Counted from the first letter of the stretch, positions 1 to 9,268 are shown. The stretch: 64,000 nt of DNA from Ruegeria sp. R13_0 (GCF_017743995.1 NZ_JAGHRB010000002.1:62001-126000), one strand, 5' to 3'. Notes: generated by a model not told the origin, from the sequence alone. Made by a program: numbers and translations.

Positions 1-698
1 AGATAGTCCTTGACTAACCGCATCCCCTCCAGCGCGATGCCTTGGCTCATCGGGTGGTAATGTGGGCTGGAATAGGCCTCGACACAATGAGCAAAGGCGT
101 CCAGCCCGGTGCCCGCGGTGATGAATTTCGGCATACCCACGGTCAGTTCCGGGTCGCAGATCACCACGGTCGGCAGGACCTTTGGGTGAAAGATGATCTT
201 CTTGGCGTGGGTCTCGGAATTGGTGATGACACTGGCACGCCCCACCTCGGACCCTGTCCCGGCCGTGGTCGGCACCGCAATGATCGGCGCAATCACATCC
301 GCATTCGCGCGGGTCCACCAATCGCCGATATCTTCAAAATCCCAAACGGGTCGGGTTTGACCCGCCATGAAGGCCACCATCTTGCCAAGATCCAACCCCG
401 AGCCGCCGCCAAAGGCAATCACCCCGTCATGCCCGCCCGCATTGTAGGCCGCGACTCCGGCAGCGAGGTTCTTTTCATTCGGGTTCGGGTCCACATCGCT
501 GAACAGACCGCGACCCAACCCGGCGGCCTCAAGAATGTCCAACGTCACCGTGGTGATCGGCAAATCAGCCAACCCCTTGTCCGTCACCAGCAGAGGGCGC
601 TTCATCCCTGCCGCCGCACAGGCCTCGGGCAGTTCATTGATGCGGCCAGCGCCAAATTTAATCGCGGTCGGGTAGGACCAATTTCCAACAAGGCTCAT
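1..698 (-). CDS. Iron-containing alcohol dehydrogenase (3' end outside window)
   Basis: Oxidises or reduces a short alcohol/aldehyde pair with NAD(P). About 232 N-terminal residues are visible and the reading frame is open to the window edge. The family signatures are present: a nucleotide-binding stretch FGGGSGLDLGKM, the motif PTTAGTGSEV, and the metal-site segment TAGTGLDAFAHCVEAY followed by HPMSQG, whose Asp and His residues bind the divalent metal in this family. The ATG at 696-698 overlaps the stop of the upstream aldehyde dehydrogenase gene as ATGA, so the two are probably translationally coupled. With the glutamine-synthetase-like gene further upstream it forms a three-gene minus-strand operon. 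The likely role is interconversion of the alcohol/aldehyde made in that pathway; the substrate is not known. Confidence 0.88.
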   Translation of the reverse strand, partial: MSLVGNWSYPTAIKFGAGRINELPEACAAAGMKRPLLVTDKGLADLPITTVTLDILEAAGLGRGLFSDVDPNPNEKNLAAGVAAYNAGGHDGVIAFGGGSGLDLGKMVAFMAGQTRPVWDFEDIGDWWTRANADVIAPIIAVPTTAGTGSEVGRASVITNSETHAKKIIFHPKVLPTVVICDPELTVGMPKFITAGTGLDAFAHCVEAYSSPHYHPMSQGIALEGMRLVKDY

Positions 699-2077
699 GA
701 TGTTACCTTCTTCAAATGGTAGGATTTTGGACGGGTCAGGTTGTGATACCCGATGACCGACAGGCCACCGCCCCGCCCGGTATTCTTGCAGCCTGTCCAG
801 CATAGACCCGGGTCCAGATAGTCGGCCCGATTCATGAACACAGTGCCGGTTTCTATCTGATCACCGACTCGCGCGGCCCGGTCTACGTCACGGGTCCACA
901 GGCTGGCGGTCAAGCCGAATTCGCTGTCATTCATCAGAGCGATGGCCTCTTCGTCCGAGGACACTTTCATAATCCCCACGACCGGCCCAAAACTCTCATC
1001 CCGCATCACGCGCATATCATGGGTGACATTGGTGAGGATCTGAGGCGTCAGATAGGCACCGCCGTCATCCTCGGGGAATGGCTCGATATGGGCCACCGCG
1101 CCATCCGCCACAGCCTCGGCAATCTGAGCGCGCACCTCGTCGGCAAAGCGCACATTGGCCATAGGGCCCAGCGTCGTCTCAGGGTCCAGAGGATTGCCCA
1201 GTTTGTAGCCCTTCACAATCTCAACCGCCTTCGCAACGAAACCGTCGAAAAGGCTTTCATGCACATAGATTCGCTCTATCCCGCAACAGCATTGACCCGA
1301 GTTGAACATCGCCCCGTCGATCAAGGTATCCACGGCGGCATCCAGATCGGCATCCTCCATCACATAGCCCGGATCTTTTCCGCCAAGCTCGGTCCCGACG
1401 CCTGTGAAGGTGCCAGCGGCTGCACGTTCCATCACCTGCCCTCCGCCGACCGAGCCAGTGAAGTTCACGAAATCAAACGCATTTCCGGCAATCAGGTCAT
1501 TCGTCACATCGTGGCTGAGGAAGGCATTCTGAAACACATCCTCGGGCACACCGGTCGCGTGGAACGCCTGCGCCATCCTTTCACCCACCAATAACGTCTG
1601 AGTGGCATGTTTCAGGATCACGGTATTGCCAGCAATCAGTGCCGGAGCCACCGTGTTGATCGCCGTCATATAGGGATAGTTCCAGGGGGCCACCACAAAA
1701 ACCACCCCATGCGGAACGCGCTTGATGTACCGCCGAAACGTCTCATCCTCGCCTACCTCAATATCAGCAAGCGCGCTTTCGGCTATCCCCGCCATATGGC
1801 TGGCGCGTTCATTGAACCCACCAAACTCACCACCATAGCGCACGGGCCGACCCATCATATAGGCAAGCTCCGGCACGATCTCATCATTCATCGCACCAAC
1901 AGCCGCCACACCGGCCATCACCAGATCAACCCGCTCCTGCAAAGACCGCGCCGCCCAAGCCGCCTGCGCCGTGCGCGCCCGAGCCGCCGCTTCAAACGCC
2001 GCGTCCCGAGACAACACCTCCCGCTCCGCAAAAACCGACCCATCAATCGGCGAGACACATTTCAACATCTGCCCCAT
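695..2077 (-). CDS. NAD(P)-dependent aldehyde dehydrogenase
   Basis: Oxidises an aldehyde to the acid. The 460-residue protein, the length of the shorter succinate-semialdehyde-type ALDHs, has the family elements in order: PWNYP near residue 131, the cofactor Lys in VILKHA near 156, FTGSVGGGQ near 206-214, the general-base Glu in GTELGGKDP near 230, and the catalytic Cys in the NSGQCCCG segment near 264. The frame stays open for 52 codons upstream, but I start at the ATG at 2077 because GGAG lies 5-6 bases before it and homology begins there. Three consecutive cysteines at the active site are slightly unusual. It sits between the glutamine-synthetase-like gene and the Fe-alcohol dehydrogenase, so it probably acts on a gamma-glutamylated or free amino-aldehyde. 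The specific substrate is inference. Confidence 0.9.
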   Translation of the reverse strand: MGQMLKCVSPIDGSVFAEREVLSRDAAFEAAARARTAQAAWAARSLQERVDLVMAGVAAVGAMNDEIVPELAYMMGRPVRYGGEFGGFNERASHMAGIAESALADIEVGEDETFRRYIKRVPHGVVFVVAPWNYPYMTAINTVAPALIAGNTVILKHATQTLLVGERMAQAFHATGVPEDVFQNAFLSHDVTNDLIAGNAFDFVNFTGSVGGGQVMERAAAGTFTGVGTELGGKDPGYVMEDADLDAAVDTLIDGAMFNSGQCCCGIERIYVHESLFDGFVAKAVEIVKGYKLGNPLDPETTLGPMANVRFADEVRAQIAEAVADGAVAHIEPFPEDDGGAYLTPQILTNVTHDMRVMRDESFGPVVGIMKVSSDEEAIALMNDSEFGLTASLWTRDVDRAARVGDQIETGTVFMNRADYLDPGLCWTGCKNTGRGGGLSVIGYHNLTRPKSYHLKKVTS

Positions 2078-2111
2078 AGTCACTCCATTTTCCGAAAATA
2101 CAGGATCACCT

Positions 2112-2200
2112 GCTTCATCTGGCCAAAAATATCCCGGGGAGCGCGAGGGGCGTCGCCATTGTTGCTCGAACCAATGGCGCAACAATGGCGACCCTCGCTC
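2112..2200 (-). repeat. Intergenic element copy 1: long hairpin plus conserved block
   Basis: Lies in the 130-base gap between the glutamine-synthetase-like gene and the ALDH gene. Read on the minus strand, an imperfect inverted repeat (about 2178-2200 and 2139-2165, arms containing TCGCCATTGTTGC and its complement) is followed by a block CTCCCCGGGATATTTTTGGC and then CAGATGAAGC (2112-2140). Nearly the same block follows the hairpins at 32110-32170. The hairpin could attenuate or stabilise the mRNA between the two genes. Confidence 0.7.
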
Positions 2201-2207
2201 CTGCCCT

Positions 2208-3569
2208 CTACGCGCGCTCAAACCCACGGGCAACTTCCCAATCGGTCACCACACGCGCAAATTCTTCGATCTCCACCTCAGCGGCCCGAGCGTAGTGATC
2301 CACCACCTCATCCCCCATAGCAGCCCGCAACATGGCTGAGCCACGCAAAGCACCCAATGCCGCGCCCAGGTCGCCGGGGATCATCCCCGTATCGCCCTGG
2401 TAAACATCACCGGTTGCCGCAGGTTGCAATTCCAATCCCTCTTCAATGCCGGCAATTCCCGCCGCCAGCATTCCAGCCATCACCAGATAAGGGTTCATGT
2501 CAGACCCGGGAATCCGGCATTCCACCCGAATGGCCTTGGTCCCATCTCCACACAGGCGAAAGCCAGCCGTGCGATTATCGACCGACCAGATGATCCGTGT
2601 CGGCGCAAAGGTGCCCTTCATGAAGCGTTTGTAACTGTTGATGTAAGGGGCCATGAAATACGTGTAATCCGGGGCGTACTTCAGCAGGCCAGCCAAATAG
2701 CTTTTCATCACATCCGACATGCCAAGCGGATCATTTTCATCAAAAAAAGCAGGCGCGCCGTCTTTCCACAGGGATTGATGCACATGGCTGGAACTGCCGA
2801 CCTTGTCGTGATGCCATTTCGGCAGGAACGTTGCCGCATGACCATGCTGCCAGGCGATCTCTTTCACCGCATTCTTGGCGATCGAGTGGTACTCGGCCGT
2901 GTCCATTGCAGGCGCGTATTTGATGTTCAGCTCTTCCTGCCCGGTTTCGGCCTCACCTTTCGAGTTCTCAACCGGTATCCCCGCATCCCACAGATGGTTA
3001 CGGATCGGGCGCATCACATGCTCTTCCTTGGTGGTCTGGAGGATATGATAATCCTCGTTGTAACCGGAAATCGGCTCAAGATCGCGAAAGCCGTTTTTGC
3101 GGATTTCGTCGAAACTCTTCTCGAAAAGGAAAAACTCCAGCTCTGTCGCACACATCGCCTCGTAGCCCATGGCCTTCAAGCGGTTGACCTGCGCCTTCAA
3201 CATCGCCCGAGGCGCATGCGGCACCTCTTCATGCGTGTGATGATCGAGAATATCGCACATCACCATCACAGTGCCCTCAAGCCACGGCACCGGGCGTAGG
3301 GTCGCAAGATCGGGCTTCATAACGTAGTCGCCATACCCCCGCTCCCAACTGGTCGAGGCGTAGCCATCCGGTGTGCCCATCTCAAGATCAGTGGCCAGCA
3401 AGTAGTTGCAGCAATGGGTTTCTTCCCATGCGCCCGCAACGAAATGGCCCGCGTGAAAGCGCTTGCCCATCAGACGGCCCTGCATGTCAACAAAGCACAC
3501 CAGAACGGTGTCTACCTCACCCGCTGATACCTGTGTTTTGAGATGTTCGAATGTAAGTGTCGCGGTCAT
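2208..3569 (-). CDS. Glutamine synthetase family protein (gamma-glutamyl-amine ligase type)
   Basis: ATP-dependent ligase of the glutamine synthetase fold, 453 residues. Family features are visible: TELEFFLFEK and the AETGQEELNI segment with metal-binding Glu residues, GSSSHVHQSLW with the metal His, and NRTAGFR and RVECRIPGSDMNPYL near the C terminus. The length and the short N-terminal domain resemble PuuA/GlnA3-type gamma-glutamylpolyamine synthetases more than the housekeeping GlnA, and I do not see the usual GlnA adenylylation region. The ATG at 3569 is preceded by a G-rich ribosome site; upstream in-frame codons look non-coding. Downstream ALDH and alcohol dehydrogenase genes suggest it gamma-glutamylates an amine or amino-alcohol so it can be oxidised. 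The amine itself cannot be read from sequence. Confidence 0.85.
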   Translation of the reverse strand: MTATLTFEHLKTQVSAGEVDTVLVCFVDMQGRLMGKRFHAGHFVAGAWEETHCCNYLLATDLEMGTPDGYASTSWERGYGDYVMKPDLATLRPVPWLEGTVMVMCDILDHHTHEEVPHAPRAMLKAQVNRLKAMGYEAMCATELEFFLFEKSFDEIRKNGFRDLEPISGYNEDYHILQTTKEEHVMRPIRNHLWDAGIPVENSKGEAETGQEELNIKYAPAMDTAEYHSIAKNAVKEIAWQHGHAATFLPKWHHDKVGSSSHVHQSLWKDGAPAFFDENDPLGMSDVMKSYLAGLLKYAPDYTYFMAPYINSYKRFMKGTFAPTRIIWSVDNRTAGFRLCGDGTKAIRVECRIPGSDMNPYLVMAGMLAAGIAGIEEGLELQPAATGDVYQGDTGMIPGDLGAALGALRGSAMLRAAMGDEVVDHYARAAEVEIEEFARVVTDWEVARGFERA

Positions 3570-3755
3570 TCTGCCCCCCTCGTTCAAATTCCTGATGGCG
3601 GGCCACAGCAACGCCAAAATCTCAAATGCTACCGTGGCGACCTGTGGCCGCGAACGCAACAGATCATTGCGACGTTTCGGCGTGAGATTTCACAATCTGC
3701 GTCTGAGTGCCTGCAAACGCTGAAAAGACGGACGCGGTCAAGTAACCGCGAGGCC

Positions 3756-4517
3756 TCAGACCTGCGGCTTGCGCGCGACGATCCAGACGGGATGATAGCT
3801 GAGAGAGACGCCGTTTTCGGTCTGAAACTGGCGTGTGTACTCTGCCTCGAACAGGGCGAGTGTGGATTTGGTCCAGACGCTCTGCGCGCGCCCGTTGACG
3901 CCGGTCTTACGCAGGTGGCGCAGAACATGGCGGGGCGTGGGGAAGTACGAGGGTCGCAGCGCCTCGCCTGTCGAAAGCACCTCCAGGTGCGCTCCTATGA
4001 CGGCGGCCATCTGGTCAGGGTCGCACAAACCGGGGGCACGGGCCGAGGTGCCGATTTGGTTCAGTTCCCTATATTGTTGCGGACCAAACCCCGAAATCAC
4101 CAACCAGCCGCCCGGTGCGAGGGATCGCGCCGCCCGCTCCAACAGTGCCTGAGGGTCTTCCATCCACTGGATCATCGACGCCGAGGCAAAAAGATCGGTC
4201 TTCTCGGGCCAGATCACCCGCCGCGCATCGCCGCAGATGAACTGCGCGCCCAGCTCATCTGCCGTTTGGCGGGCTTCGGGTGCGATATCATTCAGGGTGA
4301 GGCTGTCAAATCGGTGAGATTGACACAGAAGCCGCGTGAAATGCCCAGTTCCGCAACCCAGCTCAAATCCGCGTTCGAACTTGAACGGAGCACCGTGTCG
4401 ACGCATCTCTTCCACCAGTTTCTCGGCCACCCACGCCTGTTGGCTGGCGGTGTCGTGATAGCTTTGAAAACTGCGGCTGAAGCTACGCTGCACCCGGTCC
4501 GAGAGTTGCACTGTCAT
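3756..4517 (-). CDS. bioC: Malonyl-ACP O-methyltransferase BioC
   Basis: SAM-dependent methyltransferase expected to methylate malonyl-ACP so that fatty-acid synthesis can build the pimeloyl chain of biotin. The 253-residue protein has the class I SAM motif GFELGCGTGHFTRLL near the N terminus, the post-I acidic region, and the BioC-like SASMIQWMEDPQALL and LAPGGWLVISGFGPQQYREL segments. The ATG at 4515-4517 overlaps the bioG stop (ATGA), and it is the last gene of the minus-strand bioBFDAGC operon. Assignment rests on the methyltransferase motifs plus operon context; a generic methyltransferase is the only real alternative and the context argues against it. Confidence 0.88.
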   Translation of the reverse strand: MTVQLSDRVQRSFSRSFQSYHDTASQQAWVAEKLVEEMRRHGAPFKFERGFELGCGTGHFTRLLCQSHRFDSLTLNDIAPEARQTADELGAQFICGDARRVIWPEKTDLFASASMIQWMEDPQALLERAARSLAPGGWLVISGFGPQQYRELNQIGTSARAPGLCDPDQMAAVIGAHLEVLSTGEALRPSYFPTPRHVLRHLRKTGVNGRAQSVWTKSTLALFEAEYTRQFQTENGVSLSYHPVWIVARKPQV

Positions 4518-5134
4518 GCCAACCACTCCGCCCAACTTTGCCTCGCGCGGAACGGGACATGAGGACCTTCGACAGTTCGAATACTATCAGCACGCGAGGC
4601 CCATGCGGCCTGTTGTGCGTTAGTAGGAACAATACGGTCTCGGGTGGGAATCCAAATACGATCAAAACCCGGATCTTCAGCTGGGCCACGGTCGATCACC
4701 GCGTGCAACTCGGCCCGAGCGGATGGGATATCCAGTTCGGGAACCTCTCCGCTGACGCCCGCGCGGCGGCAGAATTTGGCAAAGCTGGTCTGAGACAATT
4801 GATCCGCCGTTGCTCGGATCAAATCGGGCGCGATCCCATGCTCGGCACTTGCAGGGTTCAGCGTGCCGCTGACTGCAACCAAGCGATCTGGACGCATCCC
4901 CGTTTGGTTCAGCCAATGCGCGGCCGAGGCGACGCCGAAAGAGAAGGCCAGCAAGTCTACGCGGTCGAACCGCGACAAGTCCGGCAGCGGGTCATCCAGC
5001 CCGGTATAATCCTCAACGAACAGCACATTGTCCCCGCCTGTGAGGCAGGAAAACGGCGCAGAACCCAACGCCCATCCCCCGAACACGAGGATCAGATCGG
5101 TGCTATCCGAGCGTGCCAGCCAGCGATGCCTCAT
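4514..5134 (-). CDS. bioG: Pimeloyl-ACP methyl ester esterase BioG (DUF452 family)
   Basis: Removes the methyl group that BioC added, releasing pimeloyl-ACP for BioF; it replaces BioH in many genomes. The 206-residue alpha/beta hydrolase has the nucleophile Ser in LLAFSFGVASA, an Asp in PTRDRIVP and a His in GPHVPF, in the order expected for a catalytic triad, and the N-terminal LVFGGWA typical of DUF452. It overlaps bioA by four bases upstream and bioC by four bases downstream. No BioH, BioJ or BioK candidate is seen nearby, so this is probably the operon's gatekeeper esterase. Confidence 0.88.
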   Translation of the reverse strand: MRHRWLARSDSTDLILVFGGWALGSAPFSCLTGGDNVLFVEDYTGLDDPLPDLSRFDRVDLLAFSFGVASAAHWLNQTGMRPDRLVAVSGTLNPASAEHGIAPDLIRATADQLSQTSFAKFCRRAGVSGEVPELDIPSARAELHAVIDRGPAEDPGFDRIWIPTRDRIVPTNAQQAAWASRADSIRTVEGPHVPFRARQSWAEWLA

Positions 5135-6417
5135 CCGGCCCCTCCGGCGAGATCGACCATGGCGGCGGTGACGCGGCTCAGCTCATCTGGCGAAATGATG
5201 TAGGGTGGCATGCAATAGATATTGCGCCCAAACGGACGCAACCAGACGCCGGTCTTAGGGGCGAGGCCGTGGGCCACGGCAGGGTCGACACGGTCCTTCA
5301 TCTCGATCACACCGATAGCGCCCAGAACCCGCACATCCGCCACTTCGGGCAAGTCACGAGCCGGAGCAAGTTCAGCCATCATCTGGTGCGCAATCCCAGT
5401 GACCTCCGCCCGCCAGTCGCGTTGGACCAATTGGTCGAGGCTGGCAACACTGGCGGCGCAGGCCAGAGGGTTGGCCATATAGGTCGGGCCATGCATCAGC
5501 ACCCCGGCCTCGCTTTCGCCGATGCCGCGCGCAACCGCCTCGGTCGCGATGGTGACAGCCAGAGTGATGTGCCCTCCGGTCAGGGCCTTGCCGAGGCACA
5601 GGATGTCGGGCACCACATCCGCGTGGTCCATGGCAAACAGCTCACCACTGCGGCCAAAACCGGTGGCGATTTCATCGAAAATCAGCAGCACGTCATGCGC
5701 GTCACACAGCGCCCGCGCGCCCTTCAGCCAGTTCGGGTGGTAGAAATACATCCCACCCGCACCTTGCACGACAGGCTCCAGGATCAGCCCCGCGATCCTG
5801 TCGCCTTTTTCGTCCAACAACTGCTCAAGGGCCATCAGCCCGTTTTCGGCGGCATCCTCCGACCAGTCCTGATCGAACCGGATGGGCGGGCGCGGCAGGA
5901 AATGCTGGATGGACAGAGCGCCCTTGAACAGCCCATGCATCCCGTTCACCGGGTCACACACGCTCATCGCTTTCCACGTGTCGCCGTGATAGCCGCCCCG
6001 AATGGTGGCGAACTCTGACCGCGCGCTGCGGCCTTTGGCGATCTGGTACTGCACCGCCATTTTCAACGCGACTTCGATGGCGACCGAGCCGCTGTCGCTG
6101 TAGAAGATGCGATCCAGACCGTTGGATAGCATTCCGATCAGCCTGCGGCCCAGCTCAACAGCGGGCGCGTGGGTCAGGCCTCCGAACATGACATGCGGCA
6201 GTTGCGCCAGTTGGGCCTGCATCGCCTCGATAATGGCCGGGTGGCGATGGCCGTGAACGGTGCACCACCAGGACGACATGGCGTCGATCATCTGCCCGCC
6301 GTCCTCACGCGTCAGCCAGACGCCCTCGGAGCCGGTGATCAGATGCATCGGGCCGGGATCCAGCACGTGAGTGTAGGGGTGCCACAGGTGGCGGGCGTCA
6401 AACTCCAGCGGGGTCAT
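5131..6417 (-). CDS. bioA: Adenosylmethionine-8-amino-7-oxononanoate aminotransferase BioA
   Basis: PLP-dependent class III aminotransferase that converts 7-keto-8-aminopelargonate to 7,8-diaminopelargonate using SAM as amino donor. The 428-residue protein starts HLWHPYTHVLDP, characteristic of BioA, and has MIDAMSSWWCTVHGHRHP, the GGYHGDTWKAMSVCDP substrate/cofactor loop, LIFDEIATGFGRSG with the PLP-binding Asp, and CLGKALTGG with the Schiff-base Lys. The length is normal. It overlaps bioD and bioG by four bases each, so it is in the middle of the biotin operon. Confidence 0.96.
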   Translation of the reverse strand: MTPLEFDARHLWHPYTHVLDPGPMHLITGSEGVWLTREDGGQMIDAMSSWWCTVHGHRHPAIIEAMQAQLAQLPHVMFGGLTHAPAVELGRRLIGMLSNGLDRIFYSDSGSVAIEVALKMAVQYQIAKGRSARSEFATIRGGYHGDTWKAMSVCDPVNGMHGLFKGALSIQHFLPRPPIRFDQDWSEDAAENGLMALEQLLDEKGDRIAGLILEPVVQGAGGMYFYHPNWLKGARALCDAHDVLLIFDEIATGFGRSGELFAMDHADVVPDILCLGKALTGGHITLAVTIATEAVARGIGESEAGVLMHGPTYMANPLACAASVASLDQLVQRDWRAEVTGIAHQMMAELAPARDLPEVADVRVLGAIGVIEMKDRVDPAVAHGLAPKTGVWLRPFGRNIYCMPPYIISPDELSRVTAAMVDLAGGAG

Positions 6418-7034
6418 AGAGCCCTCCGGATCGCATCAAGGTCGATGGTCTGGAACGCATCCGCCAGGTTTTCACGAGTTAGGTCCGAGAGATAGGGTAG
6501 ACGCCCCAAATGCCGGGTCTTGCACATCTGCGCGACGGTCTGCTCGACCTCCGGTTCGGGATTGCCAACAAAAGCAACGCCAACAACTTCGCACCCCGCA
6601 TTGCGTAGCGCCATCAGGGACAGCGCCGTATGGTTGATCGTGCCAAGCGCCGTGCGTGCAACCAAGACCACCGGGGCTTGCCATTGCGCGAAGAGGTCCA
6701 GATAGAACACCTGCCGGTTCAGAGGGACCATAACCCCCCCTGCCCCCTCAACGACCAGCGGACCATCGACCCGTGGCAGTGCCAGTTGGGCAAGGTCGAT
6801 CTCGACCCCCATATCCTCGGCGGACAGATGCGGCGAAGCGGGCATATTCAGGCGGTAGGCCTCAGGCAGCACCTCGGCCCCGGACAGGTCGCGCACGATG
6901 TCGGTGTCGGTCGCATCCTCAAGCCCGGATTGCACCGGCTTCCAGTAGGTGGCTCCAAGGGCGGCGGTCAAACCTGCGGAGAATACAGTCTTGCCGACGC
7001 CCGTGCCGGTTCCGGTGATGATCAGCGCGCTCAT
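6414..7034 (-). CDS. bioD: Dethiobiotin synthetase BioD
   Basis: ATP-dependent ring closure of diaminopelargonate with CO2 to give dethiobiotin. The 206-residue P-loop protein has the N-terminal ITGTGTGVGKTVFSAGL with the Walker A Lys, KPVQSGLEDATDTD, the catalytic segment VVEGAGGVMVPLN, and VARTALGTINHTALSLMAL. It overlaps bioF upstream and bioA downstream by four bases each. Confidence 0.95.
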   Translation of the reverse strand: MSALIITGTGTGVGKTVFSAGLTAALGATYWKPVQSGLEDATDTDIVRDLSGAEVLPEAYRLNMPASPHLSAEDMGVEIDLAQLALPRVDGPLVVEGAGGVMVPLNRQVFYLDLFAQWQAPVVLVARTALGTINHTALSLMALRNAGCEVVGVAFVGNPEPEVEQTVAQMCKTRHLGRLPYLSDLTRENLADAFQTIDLDAIRRAL

Positions 7035-8164
7035 GCGGCCTCCGATTGATGTGCCGCTAAGGCGTTGAACAGGGCCGAGATATCGGCGCGATCAACATTG
7101 CCGGTGATAGATATCCGCAACCGCGACGTCCCGCGCGGTACGGTTGGCGGGCGGATACCCCTGACGTCGAACCCTTGCGTCTGCAAGCCCTGCGCCATCG
7201 TCATCGTGCGCGCATCATCGCCCAGAACGTTAGGAATGATCTGGCTGTTGAGCGCAGCCTCAGCAATTCCAATTGCGCGCGCCGCATCATGGGCATGGCC
7301 AATGCGCTTTTGGGCGGCGTCGACCAGACCTGTCTGAGTGGCCAGCGCCCCGAGGGCCGCACGAACCAAGGCGGCATTCAAAGGCGACGGCGCGGTGGCA
7401 AAGATAAAAGGGCGTGCGCGGTTGATCAGCGTGTCGATCATGACCTTGGGGCCGCAGATTAACCCTCCGACCACGCCCAAACCTTTGCCGCAGGTGTGCA
7501 GCGTCAACAGAGGACAGTCTAAGTCATGTGCCAGCCCCTGCCCCTGAGGTCCGAACACGCCGGTCGCATGCGCTTCGTCCACGACCAAAACGGCGTCCTG
7601 TTCCCGCGCCAAACCCGCCAGATCGGTCAGAGGGGCCAGATCCCCTTCCATCGAATAGACGCTTTCGACCGCGATCCAGATTTGGCCCGAGCCGCCCTCG
7701 GTCCGCCACTGCTGCGCCTTTTCACGCGCGTCGCCGACATCATTGTGCCGAAACGACCGCTGATCGGCCCGGCAAGAGCGCATGCCCTCATGCGCGCTGG
7801 CGTGAACTAAAGCGTCATAGAGAACCAGATCATCGGCCGCAGGAAGGGTTGCGAAAATCGCCTGATTGGCCTGAAACCCGCCGCCCATGAACAAAGCGGC
7901 CTCGGCCCCGAAGAACGCGGCGGCCTCGGCCTCAAGCGCTTCATGCTCGGTGTGGTTGCCGCGCAATAGGCGCGAGCCACCAGACCCGACTGGAACACCG
8001 CGCGCCAAGGCCTCTTTCGCGGCCTCTTGCAGAAGCAGCGATCCGGCGAGGCCCAGATAGTCATTCGACGCGAAGTCCAATCCCGACGCCGGCGTCAGGA
8101 CCCGGCGGCGATTCCGGACCTGCAAGGTGTCGAGCATGGATTCGAGCCGAGCAGCAGCCTTCAT
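7031..8164 (-). CDS. bioF: 8-amino-7-oxononanoate synthase BioF
   Basis: PLP-dependent alpha-oxoamine synthase that condenses pimeloyl-ACP with alanine. The 377-residue protein carries [11 protein letters not shown] near the N terminus, [19 protein letters not shown], the [13 protein letters not shown] loop with the PLP-contacting Asp and His, and [14 protein letters not shown] with the Schiff-base Lys. Four-base overlaps join it to bioB and bioD. Confidence 0.95.
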   Translation of the reverse strand: MKAAARLESMLDTLQVRNRRRVLTPASGLDFASNDYLGLAGSLLLQEAAKEALARGVPVGSGGSRLLRGNHTEHEALEAEAAAFFGAEAALFMGGGFQANQAIFATLPAADDLVLYDALVHASAHEGMRSCRADQRSFRHNDVGDAREKAQQWRTEGGSGQIWIAVESVYSMEGDLAPLTDLAGLAREQDAVLVVDEAHATGVFGPQGQGLAHDLDCPLLTLHTCGKGLGVVGGLICGPKVMIDTLINRARPFIFATAPSPLNAALVRAALGALATQTGLVDAAQKRIGHAHDAARAIGIAEAALNSQIIPNVLGDDARTMTMAQGLQTQGFDVRGIRPPTVPRGTSRLRISITGNVDRADISALFNALAAHQSEAA

Positions 8165-9141
8165 TCAGCGGCTTCCCGACCCGCCTGATCCCCGGCTTTC
8201 TCGGCCTGCAGACCAAGTTTGGCAAACAGGACCATATCGGTGTCCTCTTCGGGGTTTTCCGCCGTCAGCAGCGTTTCACCCACGAAGATCGAGTTCGCAC
8301 CGGCGAAGAAACACATCGCCTGCATCTCATCGCTCATCTCGCTGCGGCCTGCGGACAAGCGAACGTAAGAGGTTGGCATCAGGATACGCGCCGTCGCGAT
8401 GATGCGGACAAAGTCGATCGGGTCGATTGGCTCGGCATCGGCCAGAGGTGTGTCGGCCTGCGGCATCAGCATGTTGATGGGAACCGAATCCGGCGCGGGC
8501 TGCATGTTGGCCAGCGTCAGCAGCATGTCGATACGGTCGCCCGTATGCTCACCCATGCCCAGAATGCCGCCGGAACACACTTTGATTCCCGCTTCCTGCA
8601 CTCGGTTCATCGTGTCGATCCGGTCGGCGAAGGTGCGGGTTGTGATGACCTCGGAGTAGTAACGCTCGGACGTATCGATATTGTGGTTGTAGTAGTCCAG
8701 CCCCGCATCGCGCAGCTGCACGACCTGAGTGTCGTCCAGCATGCCCAGCGTCATGCAGGTCTCCATCCCCATGGCCTTGACACCTTCGACCATCGCGACC
8801 AAAGCTGCCATGTCGCGCGCCTTGGGCTCACGCCAGGCGGCCCCCATGCAGAACCGCGTGGCGCCGCCATCCTTGGCCTTCTTCGCCTCGGTCAGAACAC
8901 GCTGCACCTCAATCAATTTGGAAGCAGGCAGGGTCGAGCCGTTGCGCGCCGATTGCGAGCAATAGGCACAATCCTCGGCGCAGCCTCCGGTTTTGATCGA
9001 CAGCAGTTTCGAGGTCTGGATTTTATTCGGGTCAAAATGCTTACGATGGACAGTTTGCGCGCGGAACAGCAGATCCATCAGCGGAAGATCATGAACAGCT
9101 TGCGCGGATTTTTTGGTCCAGCCGGAATAAGGGATGATCAT
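8161..9141 (-). CDS. bioB: Biotin synthase BioB
   Basis: Radical-SAM enzyme that inserts sulfur into dethiobiotin. The 326-residue protein has the CxxxCxxC cluster motif as [13 protein letters not shown] (Cys 54, 58, 61), the downstream conserved RFCMGAAWR and [12 protein letters not shown] segments, and [18 protein letters not shown] near the C terminus. It is the first gene of bioBFDAGC. The ATG at 9141 is the only reasonable start because an in-frame stop lies just upstream, but its nearest purine-rich site (GAGAG) is about 13 bases away, with a BioR-like box filling the gap. Bound repressor would therefore cover the translation start region as well as the promoter region. Confidence 0.96.
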   Translation of the reverse strand: MIIPYSGWTKKSAQAVHDLPLMDLLFRAQTVHRKHFDPNKIQTSKLLSIKTGGCAEDCAYCSQSARNGSTLPASKLIEVQRVLTEAKKAKDGGATRFCMGAAWREPKARDMAALVAMVEGVKAMGMETCMTLGMLDDTQVVQLRDAGLDYYNHNIDTSERYYSEVITTRTFADRIDTMNRVQEAGIKVCSGGILGMGEHTGDRIDMLLTLANMQPAPDSVPINMLMPQADTPLADAEPIDPIDFVRIIATARILMPTSYVRLSAGRSEMSDEMQAMCFFAGANSIFVGETLLTAENPEEDTDMVLFAKLGLQAEKAGDQAGREAAE

Positions 9142-9142
9142 T

Positions 9143-9194
9143 TTATCTATAAAACTCTCGGCAGCTTGCGTTGCGTCGAGTTTATTATCTACAA
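9143..9194 (-). promoter_or_regulatory. Two BioR-like operators upstream of bioB
   Basis: TTATCTATAA at 9143-9152, two bases before the bioB start codon, is the consensus of the GntR-family repressor BioR known from alphaproteobacteria. A second, one-mismatch copy TTATCTACAA is at 9185-9194; on the minus strand it overlaps a GATAAT that could be a -10 element. A 9-bp perfect inverted repeat (GTTGCGTCG at 9170-9178, complement at 9202-9210) flanks this second box. No BioR gene is in the window. Confidence 0.78.
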
Positions 9195-9268
9195 AATGTC
9201 ACGACGCAACCCAGCAGGCATCACAAGTTCAATATGACGCATCAATTCGCTGATCGCTGACCAAGGCT

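Noticed and set aside
9170-9210. GACGCAAC octamer as a shared regulon motif (also near 17971, 18010 and 34424)
   Set aside because: The number of copies is close to what chance gives for an octamer in 64 kb of both strands.
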